A DNA stretch of 48,851 bases, from the NCBI GenBank assembly GCA_028872955.1, contig JAGWNX010000021.1, positions 1 through 48,851 on the forward strand. The letters run 5' to 3'. This stretch comes from Acidobacteriota bacterium. Lineage in GTDB: Bacteria; Acidobacteriota; Terriglobia; Terriglobales; Acidobacteriaceae. The translations under genes were made by a program, and so were the position numbers. Below the pieces are notes generated by a model that did not search any database, had not been told where the DNA came from, and saw only the letters and a list, made by a program, of their open reading frames with translations. The stretch's first letter is position 1, and each line of letters opens with the position of its first letter. Below, piece after piece: positions 9,964-18,808 of this stretch.

Positions 9964-10931
9964 ACGAGACGTCCTTCCTGAGTGCGGCGGATCGAGCGCG
10001 CCGCGGGGAGTTCAAGCGGTGCAGCGGAGGTCGCCTCAGAGCGATGCGAGGGCTCCTGCAGCTGCGCCGTAACGGTGAAGTGAGGCAGGGAAGCGATGTG
10101 CTGCGTGTGATGGGGCTGTGGCAGGGCACTATGGTTGTTGGGCTGCGGCGTACTCTGCGGCTTGTCGGCCGGGGCCTCCGGCTGCTGCTGCGCCGGTGCC
10201 TCGGTGGCGGGTGCCATCTCGTCTGCGGAGCGCTGCAGCTCGTGCACGCGTGACTCCAACTCGTAGACCACGCGCAGGTTGTCGTAGTACCGCACGAGGT
10301 GAGCGTTTGCGGTATAGAACGAACGCTTCAGGCTGGAGGGCTTGAAGTCGCTGGCGCGCAGGCTGCGTAGTTGCACGCCGGTGAGATTGAGCGTGAGGGC
10401 GATGGAGAAGAAGGCCATGGCTGCCGTCATCGCCAGACGAGGCTCCAGCAGCGTGTCGCTGAGGCTGCGCAGGGTAAACCGCTTGCGGAACGGCAGGACA
10501 TTGCCGCCCGGCACGGCTGCGTGGTTAAGCAGCTGGTTGGCCGCGGCTGTGCCTGCCGACGGAGCGGCATGGGCAGTAGCGGCAGCCGCGGGCAGCAGGG
10601 TCATGCCATGCTGCTGGGCGGCGGAGGCCTCGGTTGAGGTCTGGGCGGAGGTTTGGGCCGATGTTTGGGCAAGGATGCGCGCCAACAGGTTGGCGGGGGG
10701 CTCTGGACGCGGCGTCTTCAACGTCTCCAGCCAGGCCGCGCCGCGCTGCACATCGGCGTACAACTGGCTGCACAGGCCGCAGTTGCTCAGGTGCTGGGCA
10801 AAGAACGCCTGATCTTCGCTGGCCAGATTGCCGTCCAGCGCGTCCGTCAGCATGGCCTCAACCCGCAGGCACTGCAGGGAGCTGGCCTCGCCTGCTGCGT
10901 TGGAGCCTCCGAACTGGTTCGGTCGCGTCAC
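9960..10931 (-). CDS. Zinc-finger anti-sigma factor
   Basis: 323 residues. Cys21, then His47-x3-Cys51-x2-Cys54, match the ZAS anti-sigma domain that clamps ECF sigma factors. A microrepeat of AQTS (AQTSAQTSAQTSTEAS, about residues 92-107) and an Ala-rich stretch follow. One membrane helix (about 163-185, AMTAAMAFFSIALTLNLTGV) leads to a probable periplasmic domain with a coiled-coil segment (YELESRVHELQRSADE) and a Pro/Gln-rich tail. The GTG start directly abuts the TGA of the sigma gene (TGAGTG, 10929-10934), which fits stoichiometric sigma/anti-sigma synthesis. How the inhibitor is released is not visible. Confidence 0.88.
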   Translation of the reverse strand: MTRPNQFGGSNAAGEASSLQCLRVEAMLTDALDGNLASEDQAFFAQHLSNCGLCSQLYADVQRGAAWLETLKTPRPEPPANLLARILAQTSAQTSAQTSTEASAAQQHGMTLLPAAAATAHAAPSAGTAAANQLLNHAAVPGGNVLPFRKRFTLRSLSDTLLEPRLAMTAAMAFFSIALTLNLTGVQLRSLRASDFKPSSLKRSFYTANAHLVRYYDNLRVVYELESRVHELQRSADEMAPATEAPAQQQPEAPADKPQSTPQPNNHSALPQPHHTQHIASLPHFTVTAQLQEPSHRSEATSAAPLELPAARSIRRTQEGRLV

Positions 10932-11714
10932 TCAGATCACCTGCCCTTCTATACGTTGCAAAAGTCTGGCTAGTTCCGCCCGTCCGCGGCTGATGCGGCT
11001 CTTTACGGTTCCCTCTGGAATCTTTAAGACTGCCGCTATCTCTTTGTAATCCATATCGTCCAGATCGCGCAGGATGACGGCTTCGCGGAGCTCGGGCGAG
11101 AGCTGCGCCAGGGCCTGTTGAATCTGATCGCGCAGCTGCGTATTGGCTGCGGTCTGCTCCTGGGTGCGTCCGGGGTCTGCCAGTTGGCTGGCGCGGCTGG
11201 GGCTGTCGGGCTCACCATCCAGGGTGGCGTCCAGCGAGTCGGAGGCGCGCTCCAGGCGGGTGCGGCGGAAGTGATCGACCAGCAGGTTCCGGGTGAGGGT
11301 CGTGATCCAGGTGTTGAAGCTGCCCTTTTGCAGGTCGTACGAGCCCAGGCTCTTGTAGAGCTTGACGAAGACCTCCTGGGTGAGGTCCTCCGAGTCAAAG
11401 CTGGAGCCGGTGAAGCGGTAGCAGATGCCGTAGATGCGGCGGTGCTGGGCCTGCACCAGCTGCTGCCAAGCGTGCGGGTCCCCGGCCACACACTGACGGA
11501 TCAACCGTGCGAGGGCCTCCTGTTCCGCATCTGGCTCGGTAATACGCAGCACGGCAACCTCTGGCTTGCGGGGTGCAAGCAGTGTATCGCCAGGGCGCTG
11601 CGCTGCGGGCTCCACCTTGCGCGAAGTTGCGGAGAGCTGGGTTGCGCTGGCCGGGCTGCAGCGACGGTTGCGGAGTCCGTGCGGCAGCGGCAGCGAGATG
11701 GGGTTGGTGCCCAT
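10932..11714 (-). CDS. ECF RNA polymerase sigma factor
   Basis: 260 residues. Region 2 (about 75-145) contains the core-binding and -10 recognition motifs (FDSEDLTQEVFVKLYKSL, FNTWITTLTRNLLVDHFRR). Region 4 (about 190-255) contains LSPELREAVILRDLDDMDYKEI and the helix-turn-helix IPEGTVKSRISRGRAEL. The N-terminal extension of about 60 residues is Pro/Ser-rich, so the real start may be a later codon, for instance one giving VAVLRITEPD. It heads the four-gene minus-strand operon and should be held by the adjacent ZAS protein. A GTAACTT element upstream (on the minus strand, near 11767) could be an ECF -35 site, but this is weak. Confidence 0.92.
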   Translation of the reverse strand: MGTNPISLPLPHGLRNRRCSPASATQLSATSRKVEPAAQRPGDTLLAPRKPEVAVLRITEPDAEQEALARLIRQCVAGDPHAWQQLVQAQHRRIYGICYRFTGSSFDSEDLTQEVFVKLYKSLGSYDLQKGSFNTWITTLTRNLLVDHFRRTRLERASDSLDATLDGEPDSPSRASQLADPGRTQEQTAANTQLRDQIQQALAQLSPELREAVILRDLDDMDYKEIAAVLKIPEGTVKSRISRGRAELARLLQRIEGQVI

Positions 11715-11784
11715 GTGCGTCTGCTACGCAAACGGGCGAGGATCGGTTCAATGCGGCACAGCGAAAGTTACCCACAGCCATGGC

Positions 11785-11818
11785 AAAGGCCGGCCACCTG
11801 CACAGGGGACCGGCCTTG
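11785..11818 (-). terminator. Probable terminator after the superoxide dismutase gene
   Basis: An 8-base-pair stem AAGGCCGG / CCGGCCTT encloses 16 loop bases. On the minus strand it is followed by only a short T run. It lies 25 bases after sodC and upstream of the sigma operon, which it probably insulates. Confidence 0.55.
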
Positions 11819-11842
11819 ACGGGTTGCGCTGGCGGGTGGAGG

Positions 11843-12370
11843 CTACTGGCCAGGGGCCGAGATGACGCCGCAGGCGATGCGGTTGCCGGCGTTGCCGGTG
11901 GGGTCCGTCATCATGTCGTCGGCCTTCTCATGCACCATGATGGAGGTGCCGCCGTTGGCGAGAATGCTGTTGGGCGAGTTGGGGTCGAGCGACAGGTAAT
12001 CCACCTTGAAGGTTGCGGAGCCCGTGTGCTGCTCGCCGATGGTGATGTTCTGCGGCAGGTCGCCGTTGTGGTGGCCCAGCGGGTTGAGTGTGCCGTGCTT
12101 CTTGCCATCGGGGTTGAAGTGGCCGCCGGCGGTCTTGAAGTCAGGCGCATCGCAGGCTGGCTTCTGGTGGATGTGCACGGCGTGGTCGCCGACGGGCAGG
12201 TTCTTCAGCTCCAGCTTGATGACGAGCTTGTCCTTGCTCTGCTTGAAGGTGGCGGTCCCGGCGTCCTCGCCGTGGCTGGTCTTCAGGTGGACGACGACCG
12301 GCGGAGTGGACTTGGCAAAGGCTGGGACGGCGAGCATCGAGGCGGCGAGTACGAGAATTGCGGAACGCAT
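11843..12370 (-). CDS. sodC: Cu/Zn superoxide dismutase, exported
   Basis: 175 residues. It dismutates superoxide in the periplasm. The ATG at 12370 is chosen because AGGAGA lies eight bases upstream and a signal peptide follows (MRSAILVLAASMLAVPAFA). The open frame extends further up only by chance. Copper ligands are His66 and His68 (HAVHIHQ), bridging His84, and zinc ligands His92, His101 and Asp104. Cys73 and the Cys of RIACGVI make the conserved disulfide. It is divergent from the serine carboxypeptidase across 73 bases. Confidence 0.95.
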   Translation of the reverse strand: MRSAILVLAASMLAVPAFAKSTPPVVVHLKTSHGEDAGTATFKQSKDKLVIKLELKNLPVGDHAVHIHQKPACDAPDFKTAGGHFNPDGKKHGTLNPLGHHNGDLPQNITIGEQHTGSATFKVDYLSLDPNSPNSILANGGTSIMVHEKADDMMTDPTGNAGNRIACGVISAPGQ

Positions 12371-12443
12371 GGTGATGGTCTCCTCTGGCGTGCATGGCAA
12401 GAATACCGCACGCGTCAGCCGATTTGCTGCATCATATAGAGCT

Positions 12444-13979
12444 ATGAACATGGAATCCTTGGTCAGGTTCTGCCGGCTCACCGGCAGAGTGAGAGTCTTG
12501 TGCTTTGCCACCCCTGCGGTCGCCGTGCTGCTGGGCGCTGCGGTGTTGGCGCAAGCCGAGGATAAGCCGGCGGCTCCGCCAGCCGCAGCCACCCCAGCCA
12601 CCCCCGCTCCGTTGCCGCCAGAGGCGCATGTGGAGCAGCAGATCCAGTTGAACGGCAAGCCTTTGCACTACACCGCAACGGTAGGGTCCATCCAACTGAA
12701 GGACCGTGACGGCAAGCCCACTGCCGATGTGGTGTACACCGCCTATACGGTGCAGGGCAAGGATCGGCCAGTGACGTTTGCGCTGAACGGCGGTCCGGGC
12801 GCTGCGTCGGTGTATCTGAACCTGGGTGCGATCGGGCCGAAGCATGTGGAGTTTGGCAAGGATGGCGACAGCCCATCCGATCCGGCGTTGCTGGTGGATA
12901 ACCCGGCGACCTGGCTGGACTTTACCGATCTGGTGTTTATCGATCCTGTAGGCACGGGCTTCAGCCGCTCGCTGCTGAGCGAGGCGGAGACCAAGAAGCA
13001 GTTCTGGAGCACGCAGCCGGATATCGAATATCTGTCGCGGGTCATCTACGAGTGGCTGGTGAAGAACGGGCGGCTGGACTCCCGCAAGTACTTTGTGGGC
13101 GAGAGCTATGGCGGCTATCGCGGGCCGCGCATTACGCACTACCTGCAGACCAAGCTGGGCGTGGCGATGAACGGCGTGGTGCTGGTGTCGCCGTATCTGA
13201 ATCCGGCGCAGGAGGAGAATGCGGATATGTCGCCGATTCCGTGGGTGGTGGACCTGCCCTCGATGGCTGCGGTGCACCTGGAGAAGACCGGCAATCTGAC
13301 GTCGGCGGCGATGGCCCCGGTGATTGAGTACGCGCGCGGCGACTACACGGTTGCACTGCTGAAAGGGCGCTCTGACGCGGCGGCGCAGCAGCAGATGATC
13401 GCCCGGGTGACGGAGCTTACCGGGCTGGACCCGCTGTATGTGAAGCGTGCGGGCGGCCGCATTGACCGGCAGGACTACCTGCGTGAGGTCTTCCGCACGG
13501 AGGGCAAGCTGGGCAGCATCTACGACCCCACGGTGACGGCCTACGATCCATTCCCGTTTGACCCGGCCCAGCGCAGCAACGATCCGATTCTGGAGAGCAT
13601 CATCGCCCCCACGACCACGGCGATGGTGAACTTTGTGACCCAGACCGTGGGCTGGAAGACCGACGCGCGGTACGACGCGCTGAGCGACGCCGTGAACGAG
13701 GCGTGGGAGCGTGGCGATGTGCTGCGCAAGGGCGCCGTGGAGGATCTGCGTGAGGCGGTCTCTGCCGATCCTAAGCTGCGCGTGCTGATCGTGCACGGCT
13801 GGAACGATCTCTCCTGCCCGTTCATGGGCTCCATTCTGACGGTAGACGCCATGCCGGTGATGGGCGACCCCACACGTGTCTCCGTGCACGAGTATCCCGG
13901 TGGGCACATGTTCTACAGCCGCCCGGCCAGTGGATTAGCCCTGCGCCAGGATGTGATGCAGATGATGCAGACGCACTGA
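12444..13979 (+). CDS. Secreted serine carboxypeptidase (peptidase family S10)
   Basis: 511 residues from the ATG at 12444; the frame extends far upstream across sodC but that part is shadow. The signal peptide includes VLLGAAVLAQA and is followed by a Pro/Ala linker. The S10 fold is clear: oxyanion segment NGGPGAAS, nucleophile Ser221 in GESYGG, Asp455 in HGWNDLSCPF and His488 in PGGHMFY. S10 carboxypeptidases remove C-terminal residues at acid pH, which suits an acidophilic genus. The family is mainly eukaryotic but common in Acidobacteriota. The ribosome site is poor. A CATATA-like -10 element lies a few bases upstream in the 73-base divergent region. Confidence 0.93.
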   Translation: MNMESLVRFCRLTGRVRVLCFATPAVAVLLGAAVLAQAEDKPAAPPAAATPATPAPLPPEAHVEQQIQLNGKPLHYTATVGSIQLKDRDGKPTADVVYTAYTVQGKDRPVTFALNGGPGAASVYLNLGAIGPKHVEFGKDGDSPSDPALLVDNPATWLDFTDLVFIDPVGTGFSRSLLSEAETKKQFWSTQPDIEYLSRVIYEWLVKNGRLDSRKYFVGESYGGYRGPRITHYLQTKLGVAMNGVVLVSPYLNPAQEENADMSPIPWVVDLPSMAAVHLEKTGNLTSAAMAPVIEYARGDYTVALLKGRSDAAAQQQMIARVTELTGLDPLYVKRAGGRIDRQDYLREVFRTEGKLGSIYDPTVTAYDPFPFDPAQRSNDPILESIIAPTTTAMVNFVTQTVGWKTDARYDALSDAVNEAWERGDVLRKGAVEDLREAVSADPKLRVLIVHGWNDLSCPFMGSILTVDAMPVMGDPTRVSVHEYPGGHMFYSRPASGLALRQDVMQMMQTH

Positions 13980-14030
13980 CGCTGAGACAAACACAGGCAG
14001 GGCGGCGCGGGGGAGCTGCGCCTGCTTGCC

Positions 14031-14645
14031 TTAGCTGGGAATCTCGGGCGGCGTCAGCTCCAGTTGCTCGGAGCCGTACTCATCCAGGAAGGGCCGGAAG
14101 CAGGCGCGGCAGCGTGCCTCATACAGCCCGGCGGCGCCCACGACGACGAGTTCGCGGCTTTGGCCCAGGCGCTGGGTGTGGATGGCGGGGGCCCCGCAGA
14201 CCATACAGACGGCAGAGAGCTTGGCGACGTCGTCGGAGATGGCCATGAGCGCGGGGATGGGGCCGAAGGGCTCGGCGGTAAACGTCGTGTCGAGGCCGGC
14301 GATGACGATGCGCTTGCCCAGGTGCACCAGCTCTACCACGAGCGGGACGATGGCGGGGTCAAAGAACTGGCCTTCGTCGATGCCGATGACCTCAACCTCG
14401 TGCAGGCGCGGCAGCAGATCGGCCTTCAGCTCTTCCGTCGTGGCAACGGTCAGCGCTTCGTGGGTCTGTGCGCTGTGACTGGCAATTGAGGTGCGATGGT
14501 AGCGCAGGTCGATATCCGGCTTGTAGCAGGCGACGCGCTGGCGTGCGATGCGGGCTCGTTTGAGGCGGCGGATGAGCTCCTCAGACTTGCCGGAGAACAT
14601 GGGACCGGTGATGACTTCAATGCGGCCGGGTGCGGGTTTCGACAT
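14031..14645 (-). CDS. tdk: Thymidine kinase
   Basis: 204 residues. It phosphorylates thymidine with ATP in the nucleotide salvage pathway. The P-loop is GPMFSGKSEEL (residues 14-24) and the Walker B/catalytic segment is VIGIDEGQFF, with Glu as catalytic base. The lasso zinc site is made by CMVCGAPA and ARCRACF. The length is typical of type II tetrameric kinases. It is the last of three co-directional minus-strand genes after trpD and ybjQ and converges on the carboxypeptidase. Confidence 0.96.
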   Translation of the reverse strand: MSKPAPGRIEVITGPMFSGKSEELIRRLKRARIARQRVACYKPDIDLRYHRTSIASHSAQTHEALTVATTEELKADLLPRLHEVEVIGIDEGQFFDPAIVPLVVELVHLGKRIVIAGLDTTFTAEPFGPIPALMAISDDVAKLSAVCMVCGAPAIHTQRLGQSRELVVVGAAGLYEARCRACFRPFLDEYGSEQLELTPPEIPS

Positions 14646-14723
14646 GGGGCTGCGAGCCTCGCGTGCAGGGGTGTGTGGTTATCCTAACGCCTGCCCATGC
14701 TTTGGGAGCGGGTTGGCAGCGAA

Positions 14724-15092
14724 TCAGCCCGGCAGCTTCTCCACCACTACGGCGGTGCCGTAGGCCAGCACCTCGGTGATGCCGTTCATCACCTCGTTGG
14801 CGTCGTAGCGCGCGCCGATGACGGCGTTTGCCCCCAGCTGTGCGGCGTGCAGGGTCATCATGGCGTAGGAGTCCTGGCGGGTCTTCTCGCACAGCTCGGT
14901 AAACAGGGTGATGTCGCCACCGACGAGGGTCTGCAGGCCGGCCCCGATGGTGGCAAAGACGTTGCGCGAGCGCACCACGATGCCGCGCACGATGCCGAGG
15001 TTGCGCACGACGCGGTAGCCGGGCAGCTCAAAGGCTGTGGTGACGAAGGCGGGGTCCAGCGATTCGTGGGGCGGCGGATACGTGTTCGACAT
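14724..15092 (-). CDS. YbjQ/UPF0145 family protein
   Basis: 122 residues from the ATG at 15092 (AGGAGA ten bases upstream); the longer frame to 15278 overlaps trpD. It matches the YbjQ (DUF74) pattern: a conserved core GYRVVRNLGIVRGIVVRS, the GGDI turn, A-x-GANAVIGARYD, and the closing YGTAVVVEKL. The family forms pentameric beta-barrels and is often called heavy-metal-binding, but no biochemical role is settled. It stands 94 bases after trpD and 78 before tdk. Confidence 0.88.
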   Translation of the reverse strand: MSNTYPPPHESLDPAFVTTAFELPGYRVVRNLGIVRGIVVRSRNVFATIGAGLQTLVGGDITLFTELCEKTRQDSYAMMTLHAAQLGANAVIGARYDANEVMNGITEVLAYGTAVVVEKLPG

Positions 15093-15186
15093 GACGAGCG
15101 GCTCTCCTTGGCGCGGCGCAGTGACACTCGGCGCTGCTGCACTTTGCAGGATACGCGCGGTCGGGCGTGCCGGTTCCGTGGCCGCG

Positions 15187-16254
15187 TCAGGCGCCAAGCG
15201 CCTTGACCAGTGCGGTGACTGCGCCGGAGTCAATGGCCTGGCGGGCCAGCTGGGCTGCGGCAGGCAGCGTGGGGGCAAGGTCGGCGGTAACCAGCACGGC
15301 CGCAGCGTTCAGCACAACGACGTCGCGCGGCGGTCCCGGTTGGCCGGCAAAGATAGCGGTCAGGATGGCGGCATTGGTGCCGGCGTCGCCACCGCGCAGG
15401 GCGGCGAGCGGGGCGCGGACCAGACCGGCATCCTCCGGCGTGAGCGTGCTGAGCCGCACCTGGGTGCCGTTGCGAGCCGGGGTGAAGACCTCCGCCACCT
15501 GACTGGGGCCGGAGAGGGAGAGCTCGTCCATGCCGAGGTAGCTGGCGGCGGAGTCGTCGGGTAGCTCGGCCGTCAGGTCACCGTGCACGACCATGGCCCG
15601 GCGCGTGCCCAGCATGGCCATGGCCTCGCCCACCAGGGGAACCAGGTGCGGCGCAAAGACGCCCATCACCTGCCGCGAGGCGCCCGCAGGGTTGGTGAGT
15701 GGACCGATGATGTTGAACAGGGTGCGGACGCCCAGCGCCCGGCGCACTGGCATCACGGCGCGCATGGTGGGATGCAGCGAAGGCGCATGCAGGAAGGCGA
15801 AGCGGTGCCGCCGCAGGGCCTCTGCCGCAGCCAGCGGGCCCAGGTTGACCGGGATGCCGAGCGCCTCCAGCACGTCGGCCGAGCCGCACCGTGAGGTGAC
15901 GGCGCGATTGCCGTGCTTGGCCACGGTAGCCCCTGCGGCGGCAGCCACCAGCGCGGCGGCGGTGGAGATGTTGAAGGTGCCGCTGGCGTCTCCGCCGGTG
16001 CCGCAGGTATCGACGAGCAGGTCGCGCTCGGCCTGAGTCAGGGGCAGGGGCAGGGCCTCGCTGCGCATGGCTTCGGCAAAGCCGGCGATCTCGGCGGCGG
16101 TCTCTCCGCGGGCGGCGAGCGCGCCCAGCAGCGCGGCGATCTGGATATCGGCAGGCGAGCCGGTAAGGATCTGGTGCATCAGCTCGCGCGCCTCATTGCG
16201 GGAGAAGCTGGCGCGGGCCTCCATCAACTGCTTAAGTTGTTGCTGCAGAGCCAT
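15187..16254 (-). CDS. trpD: Anthranilate phosphoribosyltransferase
   Basis: 355 residues. It transfers phosphoribose from PRPP to anthranilate in tryptophan synthesis. The PRPP/Mg motifs are plain: [20 protein letters not shown], then [18 protein letters not shown], and the anthranilate-side [22 protein letters not shown]. The start at 16254 has a GAAGGT site. The length is normal. No other trp gene lies in the window, so the pathway is split in this genome. Confidence 0.96.
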   Translation of the reverse strand: MALQQQLKQLMEARASFSRNEARELMHQILTGSPADIQIAALLGALAARGETAAEIAGFAEAMRSEALPLPLTQAERDLLVDTCGTGGDASGTFNISTAAALVAAAAGATVAKHGNRAVTSRCGSADVLEALGIPVNLGPLAAAEALRRHRFAFLHAPSLHPTMRAVMPVRRALGVRTLFNIIGPLTNPAGASRQVMGVFAPHLVPLVGEAMAMLGTRRAMVVHGDLTAELPDDSAASYLGMDELSLSGPSQVAEVFTPARNGTQVRLSTLTPEDAGLVRAPLAALRGGDAGTNAAILTAIFAGQPGPPRDVVVLNAAAVLVTADLAPTLPAAAQLARQAIDSGAVTALVKALGA

Positions 16255-16302
16255 ACCTTCAGCCTAGCAGGGCGGCGCTGTTCCGGGGCTGGTGAGGTGG
16301 CG

Positions 16303-16338
16303 GGTTGTCGCCGCCGTGGCGGGGCGGCGGCGATAACC
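16303..16338. repeat. Inverted repeat in the trpD-sucC divergent region
   Basis: A 13-base-pair stem pairs GGTTGTCGCCGCC (16303-16315) with GGCGGCGATAACC (16326-16338), with one G-T pair and a 10-base loop. No T run follows, so it is not a standard terminator. It lies about 50 bases upstream of trpD and 80 upstream of sucC. It could be a regulator site or a leader hairpin. Confidence 0.55.
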
Positions 16339-16359
16339 GCACGCTTGTGCGAGTTTAGA

Positions 16360-16389
16360 TTGCCCCCGGCCAGTGCCGTCCGCTACACT
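16360..16389 (+). promoter_or_regulatory. Candidate sigma-70 promoter of sucCD
   Basis: TTGCCC (16360-16365), an 18-base spacer and TACACT (16384-16389), 31 bases before the sucC ATG. The ...TACACT/TACAAT type of -10 recurs before ndk (TACACT near 18770) and the mqnC-like gene (TACAAT near 33285). Confidence 0.45.
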
Positions 16390-16419
16390 TCTCGCGCAAG
16401 CACTCGAGCAAACCTACCT

Positions 16420-17598
16420 ATGAAAATTCACGAGTATCAGGCTAAAGAGATTCTGCGCAAGTACAACGTACCGGTACCGAACGGTGAGATGGCGACCACG
16501 CTGGAAGAGGCTGAGACGGCTGCCAAGGGGCTGTTTGCTGCCGGCAATCCCGTGGTGGTGGTGAAGGCGCAGATTCACGCTGGAGGCCGCGGCAAGGGCG
16601 GCGGCGTGAAGGTGGTGAAGTCGCTGGAAGATGCCAACGCGGCCGCCAAGGCGATTCTGGGCATGCAACTGGTGACCCACCAGACCGGCCCGCAGGGGCA
16701 GAAGGTGCAGCGCCTGCTGGTGGAGGAGGGCTCTGCGATCGACCGCGAGCTGTACCTGGGCCTGGTGCTGGACCGCGCGTCCGCCAAGGTGGTCTTCATG
16801 GCCTCGCAGTCTGGCGGCATGGAGATTGAGCAGGTTGCGCACGATACGCCGGAGCTGATCTACAAGGAGTACATCGAGCCGGCCATCGGCTTCCAGCCTT
16901 ACCAGGCGCGCAAGCTGGCCTTCAAGCTGGGCCTGAAGCCGACGCAGATCAACGACGCGGTGAAGTTCATGCTGGGGCTGTACAAAGCGTTTATCGAGAC
17001 CGACTCGACGCTGATGGAGATCAACCCCTTCATTACGACGAAGGACGACAAGCTGCTGGCGCTGGACTGCAAGATCAACTTCGACGACAACGCGATGTTC
17101 CGGCACAAGGACCTGAAGGAGCTGCGCGACCTGGCGGAGGAAGATCCGCTGGAGGTTGAGGCGAGCAAGTATGCGCTGAACTACATCAAGCTGGATGGCT
17201 CGATTGCCTGCATGGTGAACGGCGCGGGCCTGGCGATGGCGACGATGGACATCATCAGCTACTCGGGCGGCTCGGCGGCGAACTTTCTGGATGTGGGCGG
17301 CGGCGCCAACCAGGAGCAGATTGAGAACGCGTTCGGCATCCTGTTGAGCGACCCGAACGTGAAGGCGATCTTCATCAACATCTTTGGCGGCATTCTGCGT
17401 GTCGACGTTTTGGCGACGGCGGTGGTGGCAGCGGCGAAGAAGCTGAATGTAACGCTGCCGATCATCCTGCGGCTGGAGGGCACAAACGTTGAGGAAGGCC
17501 GGCAGATTCTGGCTGAGTCGGGGCTGAAGTTCAGCGTAGGCGCCACGATGAAGGAAGCTGCAGAGCTTGCGGTTGCGGCCGCGAAAGGTGGTAAGTAA
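16420..17598 (+). CDS. sucC: Succinyl-CoA synthetase (ADP-forming), beta subunit
   Basis: 392 residues. With SucD it makes succinate and ATP from succinyl-CoA in the citric acid cycle. The start [12 protein letters not shown] is canonical. The ATP-grasp domain (1-235) has [16 protein letters not shown] and the metal site MEINPF. The CoA-ligase domain has [20 protein letters not shown] and [10 protein letters not shown]. The stop overlaps the sucD start (TAATG), so translation is coupled. A long shadow frame upstream in the trpD region is not part of it. Confidence 0.98.
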   Translation: MKIHEYQAKEILRKYNVPVPNGEMATTLEEAETAAKGLFAAGNPVVVVKAQIHAGGRGKGGGVKVVKSLEDANAAAKAILGMQLVTHQTGPQGQKVQRLLVEEGSAIDRELYLGLVLDRASAKVVFMASQSGGMEIEQVAHDTPELIYKEYIEPAIGFQPYQARKLAFKLGLKPTQINDAVKFMLGLYKAFIETDSTLMEINPFITTKDDKLLALDCKINFDDNAMFRHKDLKELRDLAEEDPLEVEASKYALNYIKLDGSIACMVNGAGLAMATMDIISYSGGSAANFLDVGGGANQEQIENAFGILLSDPNVKAIFINIFGGILRVDVLATAVVAAAKKLNVTLPIILRLEGTNVEEGRQILAESGLKFSVGATMKEAAELAVAAAKGGK

Positions 17599-18473
17599 TG
17601 GCAGTTCTGGTGGATAAGAATACGCGGCTGATTGTGCAGGGCATCACCGGACGTGAGGGCACGTTCCACGCGAAGGGCTGTGCGGCCTACGGCACAAATG
17701 TGGTGGGTGGTGTAACGCCGGGCAAGGGCGGCACGACGCACGAGGGATGGCCGGTCTTCAACACGGTGGAAGAGGCGGTGAAGGAGACGGGCGCGAATGC
17801 GACGGTGATCTTTGTGCCGCCGCCATTTGCAGCCGACGGCATTCTGGAGGCCGCCGCGGCAGAGCTGCCGCTGGTGATCTGCATTACCGAAGGCATTCCG
17901 GTGCTGGATATGGTGAAGGCGTGGGAGATTGTGAAGCGGTCGAAGTCGCGGCTGATCGGGCCGAACTGCCCGGGTGTCATCTCGCCGGGTAAGGCGAAGG
18001 TGGGCATTATGCCGGGCCGAATTCACAAGGAAGGCAGCGTGGGCATTGTGTCGAAGTCCGGCACCTTGACGTATGAGGCTGTGCATCAGCTGACGCAGCT
18101 TGGCATTGGCCAGTCGACGGCGATCGGTATCGGCGGCGACCCGATTATCGGCACGACGCACATTGACGCGCTGAAGCTGCTGAACGAGGATCCGGAGACC
18201 GAAGCGATCATCATGATCGGCGAGATCGGCGGCTCTGCGGAAGAGGCGGCGGCGAAGTACATTCAGGAGAACGTGAAGAAGCCGGTGGTTGGCTTTATCG
18301 CTGGTCAGACGGCACCTCCGGGACGTCGCATGGGCCACGCGGGTGCCATCATCTCCGGCGGCGAGGGCACGGCGGCCAGCAAGATGCAGGCGATGGCGGA
18401 TGCAGGCATTACCGTGGTGAAGACGCCGGCTGAGATTGGCGCGGCCATGGCCCGGGTGCTGGGCAAGGCGTAA
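17598..18473 (+). CDS. sucD: Succinyl-CoA synthetase, alpha subunit
   Basis: 291 residues. It holds the CoA-binding Rossmann domain ([19 protein letters not shown]) and the phosphohistidine loop [10 protein letters not shown] with His247 as the phosphorylated residue (E. coli His246). [14 protein letters not shown] and SKSGTLTYE are family hallmarks. It starts with the last base of the sucC stop. Confidence 0.98.
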   Translation: MAVLVDKNTRLIVQGITGREGTFHAKGCAAYGTNVVGGVTPGKGGTTHEGWPVFNTVEEAVKETGANATVIFVPPPFAADGILEAAAAELPLVICITEGIPVLDMVKAWEIVKRSKSRLIGPNCPGVISPGKAKVGIMPGRIHKEGSVGIVSKSGTLTYEAVHQLTQLGIGQSTAIGIGGDPIIGTTHIDALKLLNEDPETEAIIMIGEIGGSAEEAAAKYIQENVKKPVVGFIAGQTAPPGRRMGHAGAIISGGEGTAASKMQAMADAGITVVKTPAEIGAAMARVLGKA

Positions 18474-18477
18474 ACGA

Positions 18478-18639
18478 TTAGTTGGGCTGCCGTCGGAAGT
18501 AGAGGCCGGCGGCAGCAAACACAGCGGCCAGGCAGAGCGCCAGTCGGGCGTGTCCGATTGCATGCAGGCGCAGACTCACGGCAGCGTTGGTCAGCCAGGC
18601 GACAGTCCCCAGAACCCAGATCCACGACGTATTGCGCAT
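18478..18639 (-). CDS. Small 53-residue membrane protein
   Basis: A short frame read from the sequence: start ATG at 18639 with GAGGAG about ten bases upstream, stop TAA at 18478-18480. It begins MRNTSWIWVLGTVAWLTN, has a His/Arg middle (LRLHAIGHARL) and a second hydrophobic segment ALCLAAVFAAAGLYF, and ends RRQPN. This is a two-helix hairpin membrane protein with a basic tail. It converges on sucD with a four-base gap. The good ribosome site, hydrophobic pattern and absence of stops support it; no family is recognised. Confidence 0.6.
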   Translation of the reverse strand: MRNTSWIWVLGTVAWLTNAAVSLRLHAIGHARLALCLAAVFAAAGLYFRRQPN

Positions 18640-18808
18640 GGGCGGCGGCTCCTCAGCAGATGGCAGCGAGGGTATCCCGGGTGCGGTGTTTGCTGCAACT
18701 ACCGGGGCGATCCGTGTGAAGAATCCGTGATTTGCCGGGGGCCTGGCAGGTGCTGCCGGGCGTATGTTTTACACTGAATCAGGCACAATTATCTGAAGGA
18801 GAACTACG

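Noticed and set aside
11768-11776. TTACCCACA, one mismatch from a DnaA box
   Set aside because: A single isolated site with no dnaA/dnaN neighbours or AT-rich unwinding region.
12006-12443. Upstream extension of the carboxypeptidase frame
   Set aside because: It runs through sodC in antisense. The signal peptide begins after the ATG at 12444.
12432-13907. Minus-strand open frame of 491 residues across the carboxypeptidase
   Set aside because: It is Arg/His-rich shadow of a gene with a complete catalytic triad on the other strand.
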